64,000 bases of DNA from Dendrobium chrysotoxum (Eukaryota; Streptophyta; Magnoliopsida; Asparagales; Orchidaceae): NCBI GenBank assembly GCA_019925795.1, contig CM034300.1, positions 57,518,873-57,582,872 on the forward strand. The letters are read 5' to 3'. Shown in pieces: positions 11,108 through 19,760 of the stretch. The notes under the pieces are model-generated. The model saw nothing but the letters and a program-made list of their open reading frames with translations, ran no database searches and was not told the DNA's origin. The first letter of the stretch is position 1, and every line of letters begins with the position of its first letter. The position numbers and the translations under genes are program-made.

Positions 11108-12130
11108 CTACTGAGCAGCATAGTCATTAAAGCGCTGCAGATCCTCAATGTGCTGCTGCTTCTGGGTAGCCACATAAGAATCAAACTGGGCCTCCCGCTG
11201 GTAGAACTGCTGCACCAGATGATCAAAAGGGGATGCAAGATGAAGGGGAGCAGGTGCATCAGATGTAGCAGGAACGGGAACAGCTTCATCCTCTTCCTCC
11301 TCAACATCCGGGATGGGCTCCAGATGTAGTTGGGTACTGTGGAGTACATGGAAGGAATTATTTGTGAAGTAGAAAGGAGGGATATTGGCAGGGACTAGAT
11401 ATTGTAGATCATATTTTGTCTCCAGAGCATATGCAATAATGTGTCCTACAACTAGATTTGGAGGTCGTTTATGGCCCGGATCCCTAATGGTAGTGAGATG
11501 CTCGATATAACGGAAAAGGAGATCAGTAGCATTGAATTCTTGACGGGTCATGATGTAGTAGGTGATCAGGGAAAGTAAAGGTGTGATATGGATGCGGTCC
11601 CCAGCCTTTAGGATGATGGAGAAATAAAGGACATGTTGAATGGTACGGGCATCCTTAAGTAGGGAAGAGCAAGCATTATCGTGGTAGGGGGCATTGGTAT
11701 TTCTAAGGAAGTGATTGGCGACACCCCAATCATAATCAGGATCAGAAACTAGGGTGTGGAGTTTATCGCCAGTGACGAAGAGTTGAAGGATATGGTGAAA
11801 ATCCTGGGCGGTGAGTTCTACAGGTCGCTGATTAACGAAAGAGTGAAGCGTGAAGTGGTCAGCGGTGATGCGAAGATTTGCAAAAAATACCCTAAGAAGT
11901 TTAGTGCTAAAAGGGAAGGCCAGTGTGAGGATGAAGGTGAGGGAGGTATGCGCAAACAGATCTAGGGAAGGGTAGGTAAGAGTGCGGGGGTTGACGATCT
12001 TGAATTGTGTGATTCCAACTTCAAGATAGCGTTGGAAGGCAGCCTGATCGACTGCATTTGGAAAGCGAGGATCGACATAGCCCCAGGAGGAGCTTGCACC
12101 TTGATTCCTAGATCTCTTTCCACTAGCCAA
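11108..12130 (-). CDS. ORF3 of element B: Sirevirus third-gene protein of unknown function
   Basis: Open for 340 codons from 12130; the open frame continues upstream to 12304 through non-coding palindromes, so I place the start by homology. D ORF3 begins MSGSEKRVRQ and B reads LASGKRSRNQ with TTG where ATG is expected (12130-12128), so the start codon may be lost. Shared with D: YDW, then ARTIQHVLYFSIILKAGDR and TPLLSLITYYIM, with GHIIA further on; about half the residues are identical there. Then come an acidic stretch (EEEEDEAVPVP), a Pro/Ala linker and a glutamine-rich coiled coil. A stop at 11108-11110 trims the end; related sequence continues past it. No signal peptide or convincing membrane span is seen, so it does not look like an envelope protein. 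The layout resembles the putative plant transposon protein domain (PF20167). Function unknown. Confidence 0.7.
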   Translation of the reverse strand: MASGKRSRNQGASSSWGYVDPRFPNAVDQAAFQRYLEVGITQFKIVNPRTLTYPSLDLFAHTSLTFILTLAFPFSTKLLRVFFANLRITADHFTLHSFVNQRPVELTAQDFHHILQLFVTGDKLHTLVSDPDYDWGVANHFLRNTNAPYHDNACSSLLKDARTIQHVLYFSIILKAGDRIHITPLLSLITYYIMTRQEFNATDLLFRYIEHLTTIRDPGHKRPPNLVVGHIIAYALETKYDLQYLVPANIPPFYFTNNSFHVLHSTQLHLEPIPDVEEEEDEAVPVPATSDAPAPLHLASPFDHLVQQFYQREAQFDSYVATQKQQHIEDLQRFNDYAAQ

Positions 12131-12182
12131 TAGAATCACAAGAGAGGAAGTATGGAAGGAAGAGGGGTGAATAAATCTAAAG

Positions 12183-12745
12183 AAAAATAGTTGTTTAAGT
12201 AGAAGTCGGCCAGATCGTCCCGTACGATCGCAGGATCGTCTAGGACGATATGAGTAATTATGATGGCCAGGATGATTGGTCAAAAAGGCAGTCGGATCAT
12301 CCACCTCAATAGAGATTGTCTAGGATGATTAGAGATAGGCGATCATCCTGAGGAGTCCAGTAGGACGACCGTTGAAAAAAAGTATTATCCAGGACGATGA
12401 GGTGGATCGTACCGGAAGATATGAAATAAATACATAGGACGGGTCGAAGTTGAATTGTCCAACTTCTGACACATGGATCGTCTGGGATGATGAGATGTAT
12501 CATCCAGAATGATGACCAATAATTGGTGCATTCTCAGCCATTTGATCAGGATCAAGAAAACTGGATCATATCGTCCAGGATAATGTAAGGATCGTCCAAG
12601 ACGATCACCAATAATTGGTGCATCTCAGCCGTTTGATCAAAGTGGGCATGATTTGAATGGATCATCCAGGAGGATGTATTGATCATCCAGGATGAAGACG
12701 ATCATCCAGGATGATGTGGGGATCATCCTGGACGATGTGAAGAAA
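12183..12745 (-). promoter_or_regulatory. LTR-like palindrome block upstream of ORF3 in B
   Basis: Dense ATCGTCC/ATCATCC dyads in pairs: starts 12214/12235 (21 bp), 12477/12499 (22), 12570/12591 (21) and 12661/12682/12701/12722 (21, 19, 21). The pair nearest ORF3 is joined to GTCGGCCAGATCGTCC, which matches the promoter-proximal end of the LTR array (GTCGGCCAAGATCGTCC in A at 14266-14282). A module with ACCAATAATTGGTGCA occurs twice (about 12510 and 12604). I infer a separate promoter for ORF3 derived from the LTR promoter. Confidence 0.55.
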
Positions 12746-13236
12746 AAGTGAAAAAGGTGAAGGATGGAGAGGAAAGATCAGGGATCCCAAAAACACATCA
12801 CATAAGAAGAAAAAGAAACAAAATTAAATATAAATAAAAATGAAAAGGCCAAGCTATATATATATATATTTTTTTTTTGAATCGATCTACTCCAATAAAT
12901 TAGAATTTTCCCTTAATTTTGAACCCAAAAACCAATAAGAAGACGATCGACAGCGCTGAAATCTAGAAAAGTTGAAAAATCGACTTTCGTAACTCCCACC
13001 TCAAACACCTTATATGTGCAAATTCCTTTCAAAATAAAAATCCAATTCAGAAGAAAAAGAAATTAGATTCTAAAAGAGATCCTTTCAAGCCTCGTTCCAA
13101 AAAAATATCTGATATAATAGCATTACAAAGTAAGAAATAAGAAATCATGATTTTTCGTCTCAAGCTTTTGAAAATATTAAGGGTGTATGGATTTTTCTAA
13201 GACATTTAAAGACCTGAAAGGGAAGAAAGCCTATTT
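12746..13236 (-). other. B internal non-coding sequence
   Basis: A/T-rich, no ORF. A short (TA)n and poly(T) run occurs at 12855-12879. The segment 12880-13150 matches 15455-15720 in A and 30920-31160 in C (CAATAAGAAGACGATCGACA, GAAAAATCGACTTTCGTAAC), so it is a conserved part of the 3' untranslated region of this family. Confidence 0.7.
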
Positions 13237-13420
13237 CTTTGTGGGCTCATTTTGTGCCTCTTTTTTCAATTTGTTTGGCGCTTTACGCATCTTTTGATTA
13301 TTGATACACTTTGTATATCATTTCAATTTTTGGCGATATTGCGCATCTTTTTAGTTTGAGCTAATTTTGTGCCTCTTTTCATTGTGGCACTCTTTGCGCA
13401 TCTTTTGTAAGTTTTCGCCC
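13237..13420 (-). repeat. Hairpin-rich repeat array in the 3' region of B
   Basis: Alternating short units of the kinds AAAAGATGCGC, GGCACAAAATGAGC and GGCGC-GCGC, many self-complementary. Orthologous arrays are at 15836-16005 (A), 31228-31388 (C) and 42115-42290 (D). They are not coding. Likely RNA hairpins of the genomic transcript; function unknown. Confidence 0.65.
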
Positions 13421-13537
13421 TTTCAAAGTCGTTAAAGAATCTCAGCTATGAAATTACCTTCCAGACATAAGAGATGATAAAACTCACTCTCTACAATAAG
13501 GAAGAGTAATTCATAAAATAAAAACTACACATCATAT

Positions 13538-13542
13538 GATAA
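13538..13542. repeat. Left target site duplication of element A (GATAA)
   Basis: GATAA directly precedes the A 3' LTR and is repeated directly after the A 5' LTR at 23288-23292. A 5-bp duplication is the normal length for copia integrases. Confidence 0.95.
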
Positions 13543-15200
13543 TGAAAGTTCGAAAGGGATGTTAAGCCCTACTGAACTAGTCCCGAGGCTAACCAAGAGG
13601 GGGGGTGAATTGGTTATTTAAAAATTTCACGATAACAACAAAAATCTTTTCGATACTTAGCAGCGGAAACAAGTAAACAATAACGAAAAGATCAACCAAC
13701 GATAATCACCCAAGCAGTTTATATTGAAAAGTAAAGTGCAAAACTGAATCAGAAAAGCAAACCAGATTTTATAGTGGTTCGGTCAACTTGACCTACGTCC
13801 ACTCCCCGGAGCCTCCCCTCCGGGTATTGCACTAAACGAAAGTGACTCTCCTTTTGCTCCCACAGCAAGGCGGAGAAGCCTGTACAAAATACCTCCTTTT
13901 CACCACACGGTGAGGCAGAGAACCTGACCTCCTTTCGCTTCCTCCTGAAGCAGGCAGAGAACCTTCGAACTCCTTTTGCTTCCACCTGAAGCGGGCAGAG
14001 AACCCCGGATCTTCTTGCGAACGATCCTCCCACGAAGAACACCGACTAGACGACAGACGACGAGCGGAGAAGACGACTCTGATCCGTGCTTGGAGCAACC
14101 TTAGTGAATCCCTCACTAACTCCCCCTCACAAGATCTCTTCTCTCTCTCCCAACTCTCTCTTCTCTCTAGGGTTTCTCAGGGAAGGAAGGCAGCAAAAGA
14201 TTTTTCCAAATCTAGGAAAAAGTTCTTTTAAAGGAGGGCTAAAAACTTGCCCTAAATCTCAACTTGTCGGCCAAGATCGTCCAGGATGATCGGTAGATCG
14301 TCCTGTACGATCAGTTCAAATTCAGCTGTTTCAGCCTGGACGATCTGGCTCTTCTGGACGATCAGTAGAAAAAGTTGTTCATATCGTCCCGTACGATCCT
14401 GCGATCGTCCGGGACGATTAGTTCAAATTGAAGGAAATCGTCCAGAAGACAGTTCGGGTCGTCCAGAGAAATCTGTGCTGGACGACCAAAAAATGACTTG
14501 ATCGTCCCGGACGATAGGGTAATCGTCCGGTACGATTAGTTCAAAAAGGCCCCAAATCGTCCTGTACATAGTTCTGGACGTACAGCTGAAATGCACAAGA
14601 CGATCACGATCGTCCGGGACGATCCTGCGATCGTCCAGGACGATGTGATCGTATCAATTAAACATTAATTGCTTTCCTTAACTACCAGACTAATTTAGGC
14701 ATGATTGTACTGGATCGTCCGGGACGATACACGTATCGTCCTGGACGATCAGACCAAGTATCTAAAAATAAGAACTTGCCTAACTTGATCTGGCGGCTGA
14801 GAATTTCTGATTTGGGCATATCGTCCCGTACGATCCGTAGATCGTCCAGGACGATCGGCTCAATCAGACCCTCTTAACTTAGTCGCCCTAATTAGGGTTT
14901 CTGTTTTAACTGGATCGTCCAGGACGATGATACTATCGTCCAGGACGATCTGAATAAAATTTTAACAGAAACTCTAATTCACTCAATCTCTCTCCCTGAG
15001 TGTGTGTGTGCAAGGTTACTTAGCTAGGGAATCAGTTACATTACAATTGACTCAATAAAAGAAAAAATCATACATTTGACACACTTGGACCCGATCTTGA
15101 GTTGGCTTGAGTAGCTTGCGGTCTTTTGTGCCTGAAACTGATTAGCCAAGAAAAACACACTGGAAACATGTTTGTCATCATCAAAACCAGATTTGCAACA
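13543..15200 (-). repeat. 3' LTR of copia element A
   Basis: 1658 bp. Sense order: TGTTGCAAATCTGG (15200), U3 with the palindrome array 14949-14276, GTCGGCC box, TATA-like CCTTTAAAAGAAC (about 14223-14236), CT-rich leader, 39-bp repeats (about 13912-14010), CCGAACCACTATAAAATC (13764-13781), C7 tract in CACCCCCCCTCTTGGTT and the CA end at 13543. The polypurine tract abuts its inner edge. Minus-strand ORFs of 97 and 94 codons here repeat identically in the other LTR and are not genes. Confidence 0.95.
14276..14949 (-). promoter_or_regulatory. Seven 21-bp-phased palindrome pairs in U3 of A
   Basis: Fourteen 15-bp dyads of the form ATCGTCC/ATCGTAC - N - GGACGAT/GTACGAT, in seven pairs with exactly 21 bp start to start: 14276/14297, 14383/14404, 14501/14522, 14609/14630, 14714/14735, 14820/14841, 14914/14935. 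Pair-to-pair distances are 94-118 bp. The best dyad, GATCGTCCAGGACGATC (14840-14856), is a perfect 17-bp odd palindrome. A single half-site pair between them (TCGTCCAG at 14438 and 14459) also has 21-bp spacing. The array is repeated in the 5' LTR from 22363. Its place upstream of the TATA-like box fits an enhancer or silencing target; the factor is unknown. Confidence 0.8.
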
Positions 15201-15217
15201 ATCTCCCCCTTTTTGAT
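15201..15217 (-). other. Polypurine tract of A
   Basis: Sense CAAAAAGGGGGAGAT, flush with the 3' LTR start. A second tract (sense CAAAAGGGGGAGTC) lies at 15360-15374. Multiple conserved polypurine tracts are typical of Sireviruses. Confidence 0.85.
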
Positions 15218-16698
15218 GATGACAAACATTTTTAAAGTAGTCTGAAAATAAAATGAAACTAAGAAATCAAACAAAACACACATTTTTTAAATTTTCATTT
15301 AACAGCTCAAACAATACAGAAAACATGACTCAGAAAATAGAAACAGACACGACTACAACTGACTCCCCCTTTTGACATCACAAAAAGGAGGAGTGAAAAA
15401 CAGAACACTGAAATAAAACTTACGTAAAAAACACATAGAAGCATTTTTTTTTTTTTTTTTTGGATTAAACTGCTCTTAGAAAATCAGAATTTTTCCTTGA
15501 TTTTATATTCAAAAACCAATAAGAGAACGATTGACAACGCTGAAATCCAGAAAAGGTTGAAAAAATCGACTTTCGTAACTCCGACCCCGGGCACCTTATC
15601 GATGTAAGCCTCTTTCAAAACAAAAATCCGATTCAGAAGAAAAGACATTAGATTTGAAAAGAGATCCTTTCAAGCCTCGTTCCAGAAAAATATCTGATAT
15701 AATAGTGTTACAAAGTAAAAAATCAGAAATCAAGATTTTCAAACTCAAGCTTTTTGAACGTATTAAGTGACACACGAGTTTTTTTTTTTTTTCTAAGACA
15801 TTTAAAGATCTGAAAGAGAAGAAAGCTTAGGTTGGGCTCATTTTGTGCCTCTTTTTTTTTCAATTTATTTGGCGCACTGCGCATCTTTTGATTTTTTGAT
15901 ACACTTTGTGTATTTGGCATTTTCGCATCTTTTCAGTTTTGGGCTCATTTTATGCCTCTTTTTCAATTTGGTTGGCGCACTGCGCATCTTTTGTAAGCTT
16001 TCTCCTTTTCATAATCATTAAAGAGTCTCAGCTGTGAATCCATCTTCCAGACATAGGAGATGACTCTCCACAGTAGGGAAGAATGATTCACAAAACAAAA
16101 AACCACACATCATATGATAAATGCAATCACTTGGTTTTAGAAAATCAAACTAATGACTCAAGACTTTGAAAAACACTATTGATATGAGGCAGATTACTGT
16201 AGGAAGATAAAATAATCTCTATTTCAAAAAACTAACATTTTAATCTTGAAGAAGATTTTTATCCAAAAGAAATCATACACCAGTAAAGGAGTTAGAGGAA
16301 GAGAAACAATCATCAATGTTTCTTCCCTTTAACAGGTTCAGTGGAATCAATCACTGCTTACCAGCTTCCAAATCAAAACAAGGTAAAAACTCCCAGTCAG
16401 AAATTCAGATTATCAGAAGTAGTGAGCGGTGATCAGATTTTGAAAAACATAAAAAAACAGGTAGAAAATCATAGCAAAGTAAATACTCAAATCAAACTAA
16501 CAATAAGGCTAAAACAGAAATTAGCAGAAGAAATAAAATCAACTGAAAATAAAATAATCAAGGCAAAAACTAACTAACAGGAATCAGAAATCACAATACA
16601 AAAACTAACAAACATAAATCAGAAAACAGAATACAAAAAACTAACTAGCAGAAATCAGAATACCAATCATAACAATCATAAATCAGCCGTCATCAGAA
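15218..16698 (-). other. 3' untranslated region of A, without ORF3
   Basis: About 1.5 kb between pol and the polypurine tract. It holds the second polypurine tract (15360-15374), poly(T) at 15445-15463, the conserved CGACTTTCGTAACTC segment, the hairpin array (15836-16005) and A/T-rich sequence to pol. The palindrome block and ORF3 found in B and D are absent; compared with B the gap falls at about 15420-15460. The 78-codon plus-strand ORF at 16341 has no support as a gene. Confidence 0.75.
15836..16005 (-). repeat. Hairpin-rich repeat array in the 3' region of A
   Basis: Sense-strand units include AAAAGATGCGCAGTGCGCC (GCGCA-G-TGCGC inverted repeat, seen twice), ATACACAAAGTGTAT (ATACAC-AAA-GTGTAT) and GGCACAAAATGAGCCC. 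Different units have different sequence but keep self-complementarity. Confidence 0.7.
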
Positions 16699-19600
16699 TC
16701 AAGCATTTATATCAATCACTCCTAATCTGGTTCTTAAAATGCTGAATGAGTCAAAGGCCAGTGGTTTAGTGAATATGTCAGCCAGCTGATTTTCAGTTGC
16801 TACATGATGTAGCTCAATGTCCCCTTTTGTAACATGGTCCCTAATGAAGTGATGCCTAATGTCAATGTGTTTGGTCCTAGAATGTTGGATTGGATTCTTA
16901 GAGATACAAATGGCACTAGTATTATCACACAGAACAGAAATTGTGCCAACAGGTACTCCTAAATCCAAGACTTGCTGTTTCAACCAAAGAACTTGGGCCA
17001 CACAACTTCCTAAGGCAATGTACTCAGCTTCAGCAGTGGAAAGTGCAACTGAGTTCTGTTTTCTACTGGACCAGGAGACTAACGACTGTCCTATGAATTG
17101 ACAAGTCCCAGAGGTACTCTTCCTATCCACCCTACACCCCGCAAAGTCAGAGTCAGAATATCCAATGATCTCAAAAGAGGTGCTGTGCCTAGGGTACCAA
17201 ATTCCTAGGTTTGGGGTCCCTAAAAGATATCTAAGAATTCTCTTAACAGCAGTCAGGTGGGACTCTTTAGGATCAGCCTGAAACCTAGCACAAAGACAGA
17301 CACTAAACATGATATCGGGTCGGCTAGCAGTCAGGTAAAGAAGTGAACCTATTATCCCTCTATACTTCTTCTGATCAACAGATTTTCCATTTGAATCCTT
17401 ATCTAACTGAACTGAGGAGGGCATGGGAGTATTGATTGGCTTGGCTTTGTCCATTTCATATTTCTTCAAAATGTCCTTAGTATATTTTGATTGATTGAGA
17501 AAAGTTCCATCTTCCATTTGCCTTATGCTAAACCCCAAAAAGTAGGACAATTCTCCCATCATACTCATCTCAAACTCCTTACTCATTGTTTTGGAAAACT
17601 CATCACATAAATATTTATCAGAAGATCCAAAAATTATATCATCAACATAAATCTGGACAATGAGTAAGTCATCTCCTATTCTCCTCAGAAAAAGGGTGGT
17701 GTCTACGCTCCCCTTAACAAACTCTCTTTCTAACAGGAATGTGCTAAGCCTCTCATACCAAGCTCTTGGTGCCTGTTTCAATCCATATAAGGCCTTTTTT
17801 AATTTATAGACATGACTTGGATATTGGGAACTCTCAAAACCTGGGGGTTGTTCTACAAAAACATCTTCTTTAATTATCCCATTTAAAAAGGCACTCTTGA
17901 CATCCATTTGAAACAGCTTAAATCCCTTATAACAGGCAAAGGCTAGTAGCACTCTAATGGCTTCCAATCTAGCTACAGGGGCAAAAGTTTCCTCAAAATC
18001 TATCCCTTCTATCTGATTATACCCCTTAGCCACCAATCTTGCCTTATTTCTCACCACCACACCAGAATCATTCATCTTATTCTTAAAGACCCACTTGGTT
18101 CCCACAATACTTTGGTTTCTAGGTCTTTCTACTAACTCCCAAACATCATTCCTTACAAATTGATTCAATTCTTCCTACATAGCTAAAATCCAAAACTCAT
18201 CCGACAAGGCTTGATTGATGTTGGTGGGTTCAGTCATTGAGATAAAGGCAGAATGGTTTACTTCCTTCCTAAGTCCATGCCTAGTCCTAACACCTTCAGA
18301 AGGGTCTCCTAAGATCAGTTCTTTAGGATGACTCGAAGAATATCTCCAATCTCTAGGCAATGGGGTTTGAGGTTCTACCCTTTCCTCCAAATTTGTATTT
18401 CCAACTCCTTGGGTAACCTCAACAATCTCTTCATCTTCTACTTCAGATCTAGACTCCTTAGGATCAGATTCATCAAACACTACATGGGTTGTTTCTTCCA
18501 CCACCAAAGTCCTCCTATTGAACACCCTAAAGGATTTCCCCACACTTGAATATCCTAAGAACACTCCTTCATCAGATTTGGGGTCAAATTTTCCTAAGGG
18601 TGACTTCCCGTTGTTTAGAATGAAAACCTTACAGCCAAAGACATGGAGGTGGGACAGATTTGGAGTTCTACCCTTAATGATCTCATAAGGTGTCTTGTTC
18701 AGCTTGACTCTCACATTTACCCTATTCAGCACATAACAGGCAGTGTTCACCGCTTCAGCCCAAAAGTATTTAGGAAGTGAATACTCGGCAAGCATGGCTC
18801 TAGCGGCTTCCACCAAGGTCCTGTTCTTCCTTTCAGCTACCCCGTTCTGCTGAGGGGTCCTAGGAGCTGAAAAATTGTGACTAATCCCATGATTCTCACA
18901 AAAACTTCCAAATCTTTCATTTTCAAACTCCCCTCCGTGATCACTATGGATGGTAATAATCTCACATCCTAACTTCTTCTGAATCCAAGTAGAGAAAGAT
19001 CTAAACTCATCAAATGACTCAGATTTGTGTGACAAAAACTTAACCCAAGTGAACCTTGAATAATCATCAACAATCACAAAACCATAGACTCTCCCTCCTA
19101 AGCTGGCAGTGCTAATGGGTCCAAAGAGGTCCATGTGAAGAACTTCTAAAGGTCTAGAGGTGCTAATGTCCTTAACAGAGTGAAAAGAGGACTGGACTTG
19201 CTTCCCCAACTGACAGGCATCACACAGGTGATCCTTAGTGAACTTAAGCTTGGGCACACCTCTAACTAAGTCCTTTTGGGTGACTCTCTTAAGGGTTTTC
19301 ATACTGGCATGACACAATCTCCTATGCCATAACCAAGACTCATCAGCAACAGTTTTTAAGCAAATTGAATTATCAGATTTAATGCTACTTACATCCAGCT
19401 TGTAGACGTTGTTGATCCTTTGCCCCTGCAAAACAACTTCATCATTTAAGCTTAAAATGCAGCCAGTGGGCAGGAATTTGATGCTGTATCCCTTGTCGCA
19501 GAGTTGACTGATGCTCAGCAGGTTGTGTTTCAGTCCATCTACAAGCAAAACATTATCAATCATAAAGTTCTTTGAATCACCAATTATACCTGTGCCTACC

Positions 19601-19749
19601 ACCTTCCTGGTGGTGTTATCTCCAAGTGTAACCTTGCCTCCAGCTCTGGCCTCCAGCGAAATGAACTGATTTGCATCTCCAGTCATATGTCTAGAACATC
19701 CGCTGTCCAGGTACCACATGCTCTCACGAGGTCTTGTGTGAGAGCACAC
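16699..19749 (-). CDS. pol: pol of copia element A: protease, integrase, reverse transcriptase, RNase H
   Basis: Copia polyprotein, one frame of about 1016 codons broken by a single TAG at 18177-18175 (AM-stop-EELNQF; B and D have CAA, Gln). Part 1, 524 residues: protease WYLDSGCSRHM (Asp15), the gag-pre-integrase zinc region near residue 137 (SWLWHRRLCHASMKTLKR, then CDACQLGKQ), and an integrase core with HMDLFGP, IHSDHGGEF and PQQNGVAERKNRTLVEAARA. Part 2, 489 residues: RT with LFQMDVKSAFLNG (Asp89) and YVDD (174-177), and RNase H with SDSDFAG (about 338) and STAEAEY (377-383). All catalytic motifs are intact. The frame opens after a TAG with GTG, not ATG, eight bases past the gag stop and in another frame, so how pol is translated is unclear. 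Domain order is normal for Ty1/copia. Confidence 0.92.
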
Positions 19750-19760
19750 CTACAAAATCA

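Noticed and set aside
10927..11349. Overlapping ORFs on both strands near ORF3 of B
   Set aside because: They arise from the 196-bp duplication and the reverse strand of ORF3; no independent support.
11108..12130. ORF3 as a retroviral-type envelope gene
   Set aside because: No signal peptide, no clear transmembrane helix and no cysteine pattern; the proline linker and coiled coil point elsewhere.
13749..14116. Minus-strand ORFs of 97 and 94 codons in the LTR as genes
   Set aside because: They overlap each other in different frames, recur exactly in the other LTR, and read through the 39-bp repeat and conserved LTR blocks.
14276..14949. Regularly spaced repeats resembling a CRISPR array
   Set aside because: Repeats are 15-bp palindromes with variable spacers inside an LTR, present in both LTRs of one element, in plant DNA with no cas genes.
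16341..16577. 78-codon plus-strand ORF in the 3' region of A
   Set aside because: Low-complexity A-rich reading, absent as an open frame at the matching place in B.
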